Assembly: GCF_035918395.1 (NCBI RefSeq)
Contig: NZ_CP142362.1
Coordinates: 3,385,501-3,449,500 of the forward strand
Origin: Mycolicibacterium sp. ND9-15
GTDB taxonomy: Bacteria; Actinomycetota; Actinomycetes; Mycobacteriales; Mycobacteriaceae
Direction: 5' to 3'
Length of the DNA: 64,000 nt
Under the pieces are notes generated by a model, which was not told the DNA's origin, ran no database searches, and saw only the letters and a program-made list of their open reading frames with translations. Made by a program: the position numbers and the translations under genes. Of this stretch, positions 36,024 to 43,911 are shown piece by piece (position 1 is the stretch's first letter; every line of letters starts with the position of its first letter).

Positions 36024-36050
36024 TTAGCACTCGTTACCCGAGAGTGCTAG
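36024..36050 (-). promoter_or_regulatory. CIRCE element (HrcA operator) upstream of hsp20
   Basis: TTAGCACTC at 36024-36032, nine bases, then GAGTGCTAG at 36042-36050. The consensus CIRCE is TTAGCACTC-N9-GAGTGCTAA, so 17 of 18 arm positions match with exact spacing. Confidence 0.9.
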
Positions 36051-36058
36051 CCAATCTT

Positions 36059-36973
36059 CTAGGAATTTCCGACCGCGGAGACCTGCGCTCCGCTCAGCGG
36101 CCGACCGCATTGGTCACACGCCAGAACCGCGGTGAAGCGGTGACCGCAGACGGTGTGGGTCAGCAGCACTGCGGGCCCTTCGGGAGAGGCGAACCAGCGC
36201 TGCGCCCACTGCAGCGCGGTGATCAGAACCGGGAACAGCGCACGGCCCTTCTCGGTCAGTTCGTATCGGTTGCCGGCGTCGGCGAGCACTCCGTTGGCGG
36301 TGAAGATCGACAGCCGATCGGCGATCGATCCGGGCGGTGCGCCGAGTTGGGCCTGGAAGTCGGTGAACCGTCGCACCCCGACGAACGCCGCGACCAGCAG
36401 CGCGAAACCCCAGCGGTTACCCATGACGCTCATCGTCTGGGGGAACATGCCCGCCGCGGCTTGCTGATCGGCCTCCGAGCGGCGGCGCGTCGCGGCCGAG
36501 GGCATCGACCGTTGCCACGACCCGCTCGGACCCCACTGCGGGACAACGTCTTTCTCGCTGACGACCGCCCCGCACGAACGGCACGCGACGACGGGGATGA
36601 ACTCGGCACCGCACGCGGTATGGCGCATGGTGGGCAGCGGCTCCGCGTGGTCGGGAACCCAGTGCCGCTCCCACTCCCATATCGACAGCAGCACCGGCCA
36701 CAGCGACCGGCCGCGCGGCGTAGCCAGATATTCGAAACGCGCTGGGCGCTCCTGGTATTGGCGTCGTTCCAGCAGTCCCGCATCCGTCAGCGTCCGCAGC
36801 CGCGCCGTCAGTACCGAGTTGGAAATCGGCAGCCGGGACTTGAACTCGCCGAACCGCGTGGCCCCCAGTAGCGACTGCTGCATGACGAGCAGCGTCCATT
36901 CGTCGCCGAGCAACCCGAGCATGCGGGCGACGGCGTTCGGCACGGCGTTCGGTTCGGTCAAGGCTTCGGGCAA
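36059..36973 (-). CDS. Tandem HxlR-type transcriptional regulator with two Cys/His motifs
   Basis: A 304-residue protein with two winged-helix HxlR domains: residues 15-105 (LGDEWTLLVMQQSLLGATRFGEFKSRLPISNSVL split over its helices) and about 182-262 (VMGNRWGFALLVAAFVGVRRFTDFQAQL). Each is followed by the same cluster HTxCGxxFxxVxACxxCG: His118, Cys121, Cys131, Cys134 and His273, Cys276, Cys286, Cys289. These could bind zinc or sense thiol-reactive signals. HxlR proteins normally dimerise; this one would carry both DNA-binding units in one chain. It follows the carotenoid oxygenase gene by 6 bases and is probably cotranscribed with it. Confidence 0.88.
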   Translation of the reverse strand: MPEALTEPNAVPNAVARMLGLLGDEWTLLVMQQSLLGATRFGEFKSRLPISNSVLTARLRTLTDAGLLERRQYQERPARFEYLATPRGRSLWPVLLSIWEWERHWVPDHAEPLPTMRHTACGAEFIPVVACRSCGAVVSEKDVVPQWGPSGSWQRSMPSAATRRRSEADQQAAAGMFPQTMSVMGNRWGFALLVAAFVGVRRFTDFQAQLGAPPGSIADRLSIFTANGVLADAGNRYELTEKGRALFPVLITALQWAQRWFASPEGPAVLLTHTVCGHRFTAVLACDQCGRPLSGAQVSAVGNS

Positions 36974-36979
36974 GGCCGC

Positions 36980-38506
36980 CTACAGGCCGACGGCCTCGGC
37001 CGCCGAATCGACTTCCCGCCACCGGCGCAACTCCGATCCGGGAGCCCAAGTCGAATGTGTGCCGCTGGAGATCCGTTCCGGCAGCGCCAGTTTGCATACG
37101 GGACCCTCGGCGACCCTGGCGGCGTCGAACACCAGGCAGTAGGAGGCGTCGGCGTTCATGTCGGTGGTGAGCGTGACCAGATAGCCGTCGTCCTCGGCGG
37201 CACTGCCGATGCGCGGGGCCATCGCCGTCTCGCTGCCGTACACCCCGTCGGCGAAGGCGAACCGCTGTTCGGCCCCGGTGTGCAGGTCGTGTTTGACCAG
37301 CCCGTCGAACAGGAACCACCCCGGCTTGCCGGTGGCGGCATACGTGTAGCGGTAGGGGATTCCGGCGTATCCGGCGTTGATCATGCCGAACTCGGTGACG
37401 GAGTCGGACAGCTGCTGCTCGGTGGTCTGACCGGTGACGAGGTTGAACCGCCAGCGGCGCAGCCGGGTCTGCAGGCGGTCCAGCGCCAGGAACCGGAAGG
37501 CGCGCTGCCACTTGGAGCCGGCACCCGAGTCCACCGGTGACGGGTCGCCCTCGAAGAAGCCGTCGAGGACGATCTCGTCGCCGTCCTCGTAGGCGTTGGT
37601 GAAGTGCAGGACGAACGTCGGCTCCGCCTCGAACCATCGGATGTCGGACGCCCCACCGCGGCGGGGGATCACCGCGAACCGCGACGGCACGTCCGGGTGG
37701 AATCCCGGGATGTGGATGTCGGCTTCGAGCAGCTTGGCATCCCAGAACATCGGAAAGTCGTTGAGAATCGCGTAGTTCTCGGTGAACGCCATGTCGTGCG
37801 GCAGCCGCGGCCCGGTCAGCGGCACGTCGGTCAGATGGACGAGGTTGTCGGCGTCGTCGACGACGCCGTAGCGCAGGTACGGGTACTGCTTGCTGTAACT
37901 GAAGAACAGTAGTTCGCCGGTGCGGTCGTCGACCTTGGGATGCGCCGACACCCCCCAGGCCGCCGGGAACCGGCCGTGCCAGTCTGCCTTGCCCACGGTG
38001 TCACCGGAGAACGGGTCGACGCGGTACAGATCGCCGCACTGGTAGTGGCTGGTCAACGCGAGGCCGCGATGCACGATGACGTCGGTGCTGGAGGCGTCCT
38101 TCATCAATGTTCGCGCGCCCCAGCCGTAGTCGCGCTTGGCGAGCTGGATCGGCTCGGCGAGGCCCGGCCACAGCGGGCCGCCCGCGTCATTTTCGGCGAG
38201 TAGTCCGTCGGTGCGGACGAAGCGGTTGCGGTAGAAGGCTTTTCCGTCGCGGAACCCGACGAGGTGCACCATGCCGTCACCGTCGAACGGGTGGTAGAAC
38301 TTCAGCGCCGGATGCAGCGGGTTCTCGGTGTTTCGCAGATAGACGCCGTCGAGGTCGGACGGGATCTCACCTTCCATCGGCCGGAGGTCGTCGGCGTCCC
38401 ATTCCGTGTTCTGGGGACGCCATGGTCCGGTGCGGTAGGGGTGGTCGTCGTCGTCGGGCAACGTCGAGAGGAACTTGCCGACGATCTCCACATTTGCGCT
38501 GCCCAT
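36980..38506 (-). CDS. Carotenoid oxygenase (Rv0913c-like)
   Basis: A 508-residue carotenoid cleavage/lignostilbene dioxygenase-family beta-propeller. The four iron-ligand histidines can be placed in SAHPK, PHDMAF, LHFTNAYE and GTHSTWAPG. The entrance motif YLRNTENP and the family's KFYHPFDGDGMVH also match. It would cleave a conjugated double bond in an apocarotenoid, carotenoid or stilbene with O2. By position and sequence it corresponds to Rv0913c. The start ATG at 38506 is one base from the stop of a thiolase fragment that in M. tuberculosis would be Rv0914c. Confidence 0.93.
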   Translation of the reverse strand: MGSANVEIVGKFLSTLPDDDDHPYRTGPWRPQNTEWDADDLRPMEGEIPSDLDGVYLRNTENPLHPALKFYHPFDGDGMVHLVGFRDGKAFYRNRFVRTDGLLAENDAGGPLWPGLAEPIQLAKRDYGWGARTLMKDASSTDVIVHRGLALTSHYQCGDLYRVDPFSGDTVGKADWHGRFPAAWGVSAHPKVDDRTGELLFFSYSKQYPYLRYGVVDDADNLVHLTDVPLTGPRLPHDMAFTENYAILNDFPMFWDAKLLEADIHIPGFHPDVPSRFAVIPRRGGASDIRWFEAEPTFVLHFTNAYEDGDEIVLDGFFEGDPSPVDSGAGSKWQRAFRFLALDRLQTRLRRWRFNLVTGQTTEQQLSDSVTEFGMINAGYAGIPYRYTYAATGKPGWFLFDGLVKHDLHTGAEQRFAFADGVYGSETAMAPRIGSAAEDDGYLVTLTTDMNADASYCLVFDAARVAEGPVCKLALPERISSGTHSTWAPGSELRRWREVDSAAEAVGL

Positions 38507-38507
38507 G

Positions 38508-38717
38508 TCATGCCTTCCCGACGATGAAGCTGACGGTGGTGGCGGTGCTGCCGCCGAGGTTCAAAGTGCCAAATATCGTTGCGCCCTCGACCTGATAGTC
38601 GCCTGCGGTTTCGCTGATCTGCTTGGCCGCGTCGAGCAGCATCCGCACGACGTGCACCACGTCCACATCGCGGGCGTCCACCTTCGCCGCCGCCAGCGTG
38701 GACTCGACGACCTCCAT
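38508..38717 (-). pseudogene. Thiolase/lipid-carrier C-terminal remnant (Rv0914c position)
   Basis: A 69-codon open stretch ends in [20 protein letters not shown] and [10 protein letters not shown], which resembles the closing segment of SCP2-type thiolases. The essential GHP.GATG segment and everything N-terminal are missing, and a TGA lies two codons before the first ATG. In M. tuberculosis the thiolase-like Rv0914c precedes Rv0913c, so this is best read as a truncated relic retained in front of the carotenoid oxygenase. Confidence 0.55.
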
Positions 38718-38825
38718 GGTTCAGCTGTGCGAAGTCGAAACCCTCACGGGTCAGGTTCCGGGCGGAATCGCTCTGATAGTCGGCGAGGAGCCAGACACTG
38801 GATGCGCCCACACCCGCAAGATTAC

Positions 38826-38831
38826 TACAAT
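38826..38831 (+). promoter_or_regulatory. Candidate -10 element upstream of the GAF-ANTAR gene
   Basis: TACAAT in an AT-rich patch (ATTACTACAATTAACAG) within otherwise GC-rich DNA, on the strand of the GAF-ANTAR gene. The remaining bases of 38718-39009 show no supported gene. Confidence 0.35.
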
Positions 38832-39009
38832 TAACAGAGCGACTAGGGGAGTTCACCTAAGGGGCGGCCCCGCCGGCTGCTGTCTGAACCGACGAGACCT
38901 CAGCGCGCGTGACGGTCGACCGCCACCCGAGCTTGCCCACGACATGCCCATTGACCCGACCGCCAAAACAAATCGTGTGGATCGGCGCCTCAACGGGAAG
39001 ACGTTTTCC

Positions 39010-39700
39010 ATGGCGCAGCCGCGAACGCACGAGCTGGCTGAGCGGATGGCCGAGTTGGCGCGGGCCGCCGCCCCGCCGCGCGCGGTCGACGACGTGCTGA
39101 ACGACGTCACGGTGACGGCCAAGGAGCTGATCCCGGGCGCGGACACCGTCGGGGTGCTGCTGGTCGGCGGCGGCGGCAAGTTCGAGTCGCTCGCGGGTAC
39201 CTCGGAGCTGCCCCACACCCTCGACGAGATCCAGATGCAGTTCGGTGAGGGGCCGTGCGTGGAGGCGGCGCTCGACGAGCTGATTCTGCGCACCGACGAC
39301 TTCCGCGCCGAGGACCGCTGGCCCCTGTACTCGGCCGCCGCGGTCGACCGCGGTGTACTGAGCGGCCTATCGATCAAGCTCTACACCGCCGACCGCACCG
39401 CGGGCGCGCTCAACATGTTCGGCTTCAAAGCGCGCGCCTTCGACGCCGACGACGAAATGATCGGCACGATTCTTGCCGCACACGCCGCGGCCGCGATACT
39501 GGCCAGCCGGGACGGTGAACAGCTGAAGTCGGCGATGGCCACTCGCGATCGCATCGGGACAGGCGAAGGGCATCATCATGGAGCGCTACGGGGTGGACGA
39601 GGTACGGGCGTTCGAGATGCTCAGACAACTCTCGCAGGACAGCAACATCAAACTGACGCAGGTAGCCCAGCGTGTGATCGATACGCGCAAAGACGCCTGA
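39010..39700 (+). pseudogene. GAF-ANTAR regulator interrupted by a one-base frameshift
   Basis: The N-terminal 180 residues form a GAF sensor domain (VLNDVTVTAKELIPGADTVG, QFGEGPCVEAALDE, LSIKLYTADRTAGALNMFGF). At 39556-39560 the frame changes: reading GGG-ACAGGC continues out of frame, whereas removing one A gives GQAKGIIMERYGVDEVRAFE and then LRQLSQDSNIKLTQVAQRVI up to the TGA at 39698, a complete ANTAR RNA-binding domain. Intact relatives are antiterminators that bind paired hairpins in mRNA leaders. The lesion may be a real mutation, a sequencing error or, least likely, programmed frameshifting. ATG at 39010; 38944 is an in-frame alternative. Confidence 0.85.
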
Positions 39701-39704
39701 CGTT

Positions 39705-40073
39705 TCAGCCGGCCGCCCACTCCTTGGCTCGCTCGAGTTCGTCAAGGCCGAACAGCGCGATCTCGCCGGGAACCAGCCAGGCCAGCGCGTGCAGCGTGTG
39801 GGCGATCCAGTCCTTGTCTGTCACCACTGCGACGCGTTTGAAGGCCGAGTGATGCTTTGCCCAGGCGCCCAAGCCCATTTTCAGGTCCTCGACCAGTCCG
39901 CCCGGACCGAAACCTTCGTACGTGGGCTCGATGACCTCGACGATCCGCACTTCGTCGTTTTCCAGCAGCTTTTCCATCGTCGGCTTGAAATTGCGCAGAT
40001 CGTCGCCGGTCGGCCGGCCGGACACGCGGAAGCCGGTCACACCTTCTGGCATATCCGTCAGCACTTCGATCAT
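39705..40073 (-). CDS. SpoIIAA-like (STAS/CRAL-TRIO) domain protein
   Basis: A 122-residue SpoIIAA-like family protein: MIEVLTDMPEGVTGFRVSGRPTGDD gives the first strand and the turn, LLENDEVRIVEVIEP the second, KMGLGAWAKHHSAFKRVAVVTD the central helix-strand, and WLVPGEIALFGLDELERAKEW the closing segment. These small soluble proteins are often found near stress genes and may bind lipids; a sigma-factor role is not established. ATG is preceded by AAGGAG. It converges with the broken GAF-ANTAR gene and is divergent from the first universal stress protein. Confidence 0.88.
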   Translation of the reverse strand: MIEVLTDMPEGVTGFRVSGRPTGDDLRNFKPTMEKLLENDEVRIVEVIEPTYEGFGPGGLVEDLKMGLGAWAKHHSAFKRVAVVTDKDWIAHTLHALAWLVPGEIALFGLDELERAKEWAAG

Positions 40074-40149
40074 CGGACTATCTCCTTCCGCCGGTGCGGT
40101 TCGTCCGCATCACCCAACGGTAGGAGCCGGCGCCGATAGTCGACAACTG

Positions 40150-40163
40150 ATGACTTTCGGCCC
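40150..40163 (+). promoter_or_regulatory. Candidate DosR box, USP gene 1
   Basis: ATGACTTTCGGCCC matches 12 of 14 positions of GGGACTTTCGGCCC, a common form of the DosR site. It ends 11 bases before the ATG at 40175. Confidence 0.5.
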
Positions 40164-40174
40164 TTCGAACCGGC

Positions 40175-41092
40175 ATGTCGGACAACAAGCCTGAGCATGT
40201 GACGGCAAGAACTTCGGATTCGAGACCGCACGGCGTCGTGGTCGCTGTGGATGGCTCCCCCGCTTCCCGGGTGGCAACCGACTGGGCGGCGCGTGACGCT
40301 GCGTTGCGTGGTGTGCGGCTGACGGTTGTCCACGTGCTGTCGGCGGACGAGGTCGGGCCCTGGGTGGACCTGCCGATCTCCGATGAGTTCGCCGCCGAGC
40401 GCGAGCGCCGCGCGCGCGACGTGATCGATGACGCGCTGAAGGTGATCAGCGATGCCATCGGCGCCACGCCCGACATCGAGGTCGCCCATCACGTCGTCGC
40501 CGGTGCCAAGGTGCCCGAGCTCGTCGATCTGTCCAGAGCTGCCGAACTGATCGTCGTCGGCTGCCGCGGGCTGGGAGGCGTGAAAGGTCTGCTACTCGGG
40601 TCCGTCAGCTCTGGGCTTGTGCATCATGCGCACTGCCCGGTGGCGGTCATCCACGACGAGGACCCACTGATGGATCATCCCGCGACGGCCCCGGTGGCGG
40701 TCGGCATCGACGGCTCGCCGGTCTCTGAGCTCGCCACGGCGATCGCGTTCCAAGAGGCGGACCGCCGCGGCGTGGGGCTGGTCGCGATCCACACCTGGAC
40801 GGGCAATGCCGATCTGGGGCTTGGCGTGCGGGAGGACGGTGCGTCGGCGCAGGCCGAGCAGGAACTCGCCCAACGCCTCGCCGGCTGGAGTGAACGCTTT
40901 CCCGATGTCGCCGTCGAGCGCGTCGTCGGCCCCGACAACCCGGCTCGCCGGCTGCTCGAGGAATCCGAGCGCGCCCAGCTGCTCGTGGTGGGCAGCCGCG
41001 GTCTCGGTGGATTCACCGGGCTCCTACTGGGCTCGGTCAGTTCGGCGGTCGCGCATGCGGCGCGCATGCCGGTCATCGTCGCCCGGCAGTAG
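40175..41092 (+). CDS. Universal stress protein, two USP domains
   Basis: A 305-residue tandem-USP protein. Each half starts with the Asp-bearing strand ([38 protein letters not shown]) and ends in the ATP-binding pattern GxxGx9G(S/T): [15 protein letters not shown] and [15 protein letters not shown]. Both nucleotide sites look intact. Tandem USPs such as Rv1996, Rv2005c and Rv2623 are strongly induced by DosR in hypoxia. A DosR-like site just upstream supports the same control here. A second tandem USP follows in the same direction after 119 bases, with its own candidate site. Confidence 0.95.
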   Translation: MSDNKPEHVTARTSDSRPHGVVVAVDGSPASRVATDWAARDAALRGVRLTVVHVLSADEVGPWVDLPISDEFAAERERRARDVIDDALKVISDAIGATPDIEVAHHVVAGAKVPELVDLSRAAELIVVGCRGLGGVKGLLLGSVSSGLVHHAHCPVAVIHDEDPLMDHPATAPVAVGIDGSPVSELATAIAFQEADRRGVGLVAIHTWTGNADLGLGVREDGASAQAEQELAQRLAGWSERFPDVAVERVVGPDNPARRLLEESERAQLLVVGSRGLGGFTGLLLGSVSSAVAHAARMPVIVARQ

Positions 41093-41127
41093 CCATGCCC
41101 GGCCTGGGGCGATCGGCCCGAAAGGAT

Positions 41128-41141
41128 AGGACTTTCGGCTC
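41128..41141 (+). promoter_or_regulatory. Candidate DosR box, USP gene 2
   Basis: AGGACTTTCGGCTC matches 12 of 14 positions of GGGACTTTCGGCCC and lies 70 bases upstream of the GTG at 41212. A nearby GGCCCGAAAGG (about 41116-41126) forms an inverted partner. Confidence 0.5.
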
Positions 41142-41211
41142 TGCGCTCACCCCGGCGCCGTCAGCCATGATCAGATTGTCGGGATAGGCGACCGGATGGG
41201 CGAGGACGGGA

Positions 41212-42102
41212 GTGACGATGCGATCAGGTGCGATTGTCGTCGGCGTGGACGGCAGCGATGGTGCGCTCAGCGCGGCGCGCTGGGCCGCCGCCGTCGCCGC
41301 GCGCTTCGAAACCTCGCTGCACATCGTGCACGCGCTGCCGACCATCGGGCACAACGTGACGGACACCGTTGCGGCGATGCGCGCGGCCGTCATGTCGTAT
41401 CAGCGCGATAGTGCCGAGACGATACTGAGCGGCGCCGAGCAAGCCGTGCGCTCGCAGCACCCGGAACTCGAAGTGACAACGCTGTCCACGGATAGCCCGG
41501 TCGCCGACGTGCTGGTGCAACTGTCGAAGACCGCACGCATGGTCGTCGTGGGCAACCAGGAAGTCAGCGCTGCCGGTGCGCTGTTACTGGGCTCCACGAC
41601 GCTGGCCGTCACCACCCGTGCCACGTGCCCCGTCGTGGCATGGCGAGGGCCGAATGTCGTGCCGACGGACCAGCCGGTCGTCGTCGGGGTGGACGGAACG
41701 CCGTCTTCTATCGCCGCCTTGGAGACCGCATTCGAGTTCGCGGAACGGTTCAACTCGAAGTTGCAGGCCGTCCGCTCGTGGTCGGTTCCGCTGCCCGCCG
41801 TCGCCGCCAGGATGCCCTTCTTGGTCGACTGGGATGCGCTCGAGACCGCGGAGTGGGCGCAGGTGACCGACGATGTCGACCGGTACAACCAGCGCTTTCC
41901 CCGCGTTTCCGCATCGTGCTACGTCGAGCGGTCCAAACCCGCTGTCGCACTGATGGATCGAAGCAAAGCCGACGGTGCGCAGCTGCTCGTGGTCGGAAGC
42001 TACGGGAAGAACGTCCTCGCCAGCGCGATCCTCGGGTCGACCGCGCTGAACCTGCTGCAGCACGCGACGATTCCGGTGATGGTCTGCCGCCCGCACCAGT
42101 GA
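41212..42102 (+). CDS. Universal stress protein, two USP domains, first ATP site degenerate
   Basis: A 296-residue tandem-USP protein. Domain 2 has GSYGKNVLASAILGS, a usable ATP motif; domain 1 reads GNQEVSAAGALLLGS, where the second glycine is Glu, so nucleotide binding may be lost there. N-terminal strand GAIVVGVDGSDGALSAARWAA and mid-protein VVVGVDGTPSSIAALETAF mark the two folds. The GTG at 41212 has GAGG 6 bases upstream; ATG at 41218 is the alternative. It converges with the dosR gene, 13 bases apart. Confidence 0.93.
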   Translation: MTMRSGAIVVGVDGSDGALSAARWAAAVAARFETSLHIVHALPTIGHNVTDTVAAMRAAVMSYQRDSAETILSGAEQAVRSQHPELEVTTLSTDSPVADVLVQLSKTARMVVVGNQEVSAAGALLLGSTTLAVTTRATCPVVAWRGPNVVPTDQPVVVGVDGTPSSIAALETAFEFAERFNSKLQAVRSWSVPLPAVAARMPFLVDWDALETAEWAQVTDDVDRYNQRFPRVSASCYVERSKPAVALMDRSKADGAQLLVVGSYGKNVLASAILGSTALNLLQHATIPVMVCRPHQ

Positions 42103-42115
42103 CGCGCGGCGGCCG

Positions 42116-42769
42116 CTACTGCTCGAAGGCCCTGTGGGCGGGACGGCCCAGCTTCGACGCGAACACCGCAGCCTGGGTGCGCCGCTCCATGCCGAGCTTC
42201 GTCAGCAGCCGGGACACGTAATTCTTTACGGTCCGCTCCGAGAGGAACATCCGCTCGCCGATCTGTTTGTTGGTCAACCCCTCGCCGAGTAGGTTGAGCA
42301 GGACGCGTTCCTGCTCGCTGAGCGCCGCCAACGGGTCCGGTTTCTCCGCGGCACCGCGCAGCTTGGCCATCAGCGCCGCGGCGGCCCGGTTGTCGAGCAA
42401 CGACCGGCCCGTACCGACGTCCTTGACCGCCTGGGCGAGCTCCATACCCTTGATGTCTTTGACGACATATCCGCTGGCGCCGGCCAGTATCGCGTCCAGC
42501 ATCGCCTCATCGGAGGTGAACGAGGTGAGCATCAGGCAACGCAGCTCAGGCATGCGGCACAACAGCTTTCGGCACAACTCGATGCCGTTACCGTCGGGCA
42601 GGCTCACGTCGAGGACCGCGACATCGGGTTGCAGCGCCGGTATCCGCGCCAGTGCCTCTGCCACCGAACCGGCCTCGCCGATGACTTCGAGTTCCTCGTC
42701 GGCATCGAGTAGGCCGGTCAACCCACGGCGAACGAGCTCATGGTCGTCAACCAAGAAGACCTTGAACAT
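42116..42769 (-). CDS. dosR: DosR/DevR-family hypoxia response regulator
   Basis: A 217-residue NarL/LuxR-type response regulator strikingly like M. tuberculosis DosR. The receiver has Asp8/Asp9, phosphoacceptor Asp54 ([15 protein letters not shown]), Thr82 and Lys104 ([11 protein letters not shown]). The C-terminal helix-turn-helix includes [21 protein letters not shown] and [13 protein letters not shown], the DosR activation-helix Thr region. No DosS/DosT-like kinase is adjacent, so it must be phosphorylated by a kinase elsewhere; fast growers such as M. smegmatis carry such a second DosR. It follows the nitroreductase gene by 10 bases with GGAGG upstream, forming a two-gene operon. Confidence 0.95.
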   Translation of the reverse strand: MFKVFLVDDHELVRRGLTGLLDADEELEVIGEAGSVAEALARIPALQPDVAVLDVSLPDGNGIELCRKLLCRMPELRCLMLTSFTSDEAMLDAILAGASGYVVKDIKGMELAQAVKDVGTGRSLLDNRAAAALMAKLRGAAEKPDPLAALSEQERVLLNLLGEGLTNKQIGERMFLSERTVKNYVSRLLTKLGMERRTQAAVFASKLGRPAHRAFEQ

Positions 42770-42779
42770 CTAAGACCTC

Positions 42780-43787
42780 CTAGCCGCGTTGCTCCCCTGT
42801 CGGATTTCGGCTGACCTGGAAAACCTCGTCGATCGGCCGCCGCGGCGTCAGGGGCCCGAGGTCTTCGGTGCTCGGCACTTCTCCGACCCGGACGATCGCC
42901 TGCGGCGTGACGTCCGGTCCGATGAGCGCGGACAGGAGTTGGCGACTTTCGGCCAGCTCGGTGATGTGGGTGAGCGTGCACGTGGCCAGCCCCGCCATGG
43001 TGGCGTCGAGCAGAACCGCCGAGAGCGTCTCGCCGCAGCGCAGCATGCTGTCCTGGGTGTCGTCGTAGGTCGACAACACGACGATCTTGGATTGATCCTC
43101 GCCGATCTCCTCGCGCCGTTCGGGGTTGCTGGTCGCCGGGAACCGGCGCCCGATGCCGACGCGGTCGCCTTCGGCCGCGGTCACCAGCGCACTGCGCGGA
43201 ATACCGGTAGCTGCCGGTGAATCCGTTGCCTGCTGCCAGATCTCGGCGTGGTACTGGGAGTCGTAGAGGCGAAGTGACTCCGCGAGCCGTGACGCCTGGG
43301 CCAACGCCGGCCGTAGCTTGTCGGGAACGACATCGAGACGAACGGCGTCGTCCGTGCTCGAGCCGCGCATGGCGCCCTCGACGGATTCCCAGTCGGACGG
43401 CGCCGCGAAGGGCAGCCGGTCGGTGCGCCGCACCGAGATCGCATCGGCGCGACGCCGATGCCCCTCGGTGACGAACTCGGTGGGACTGAAATCGATCGAC
43501 GCGAGATGATGACGGTTGTTGGGGTTCGGAAACCGGTCGATGTTGGCCGTCCACCCGAGCGCCGCCATCGCCACCCGGAAGTGGTCCAGAACCGCACCGC
43601 ACCCGATCAGCGTTTCCTTGCCCGTTCGGTCGGTGTGCGCCGGCGCCCTGGCCGGATCGACGAAAAGCTGGACCACCGGCCCGTCGACCACCCACCGCCA
43701 CGGCTGGCTGTTGTGCAGTGACGGGGCGCGGCAGGCGAGTTGGACCGCGCGCTTGACGACTTCGGTATCCACGATGGGGTAGGGCAT
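42780..43787 (-). CDS. Acg/Rv3131-type nitroreductase-fold protein
   Basis: A 335-residue member of the mycobacterial Acg family, which doubles the nitroreductase fold in one chain. Hallmarks are ACRAPSLHNSQPWRW near the N-terminus, ISVRRTDRLPF in the middle, STYDDTQDSMLRCGETL and the conserved ATCTLTH followed by PQAIVRVGEVP. Acg proteins sequester FMN and usually lack normal nitroreductase activity. In M. tuberculosis Rv3131 sits beside dosR, and the same link is kept here. The ATG at 43787 is chosen for GGAGGT about 7 bases upstream. Confidence 0.92.
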   Translation of the reverse strand: MPYPIVDTEVVKRAVQLACRAPSLHNSQPWRWVVDGPVVQLFVDPARAPAHTDRTGKETLIGCGAVLDHFRVAMAALGWTANIDRFPNPNNRHHLASIDFSPTEFVTEGHRRRADAISVRRTDRLPFAAPSDWESVEGAMRGSSTDDAVRLDVVPDKLRPALAQASRLAESLRLYDSQYHAEIWQQATDSPAATGIPRSALVTAAEGDRVGIGRRFPATSNPERREEIGEDQSKIVVLSTYDDTQDSMLRCGETLSAVLLDATMAGLATCTLTHITELAESRQLLSALIGPDVTPQAIVRVGEVPSTEDLGPLTPRRPIDEVFQVSRNPTGEQRG

Positions 43788-43861
43788 CTCAGACCTCCGC
43801 TTCATCCATCACTCTGCGCCGGCGCGTCGGCTCGAAACAGGGGTCGATGGTCCCGAGGAAA

Positions 43862-43875
43862 GGGCCTTCCGGCCC
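43862..43875. promoter_or_regulatory. Candidate DosR box between divergent operons
   Basis: GGGCCTTCCGGCCC matches 12 of 14 positions of GGGACTTTCGGCCC. It lies 74 bases upstream of the nitroreductase-dosR operon and 36 bases upstream of the Rv2004c-like gene, so one site could serve both, including dosR autoregulation. Confidence 0.55.
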
Positions 43876-43911
43876 TGTTCTCTACGGCGTTCGTCGCGAG
43901 ATGGTGCACTC

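Noticed and set aside
39010..39700. Programmed ribosomal frameshifting in the GAF-ANTAR gene
   Set aside because: The site shows only GGGAC without a slippery heptamer or a convincing downstream structure; mutation or sequence error is simpler.
42116..43787. Search for a DosS/DosT histidine kinase beside dosR
   Set aside because: Neighbouring genes are a nitroreductase-like protein and universal stress proteins; no HisKA or HATPase motif occurs in the island.
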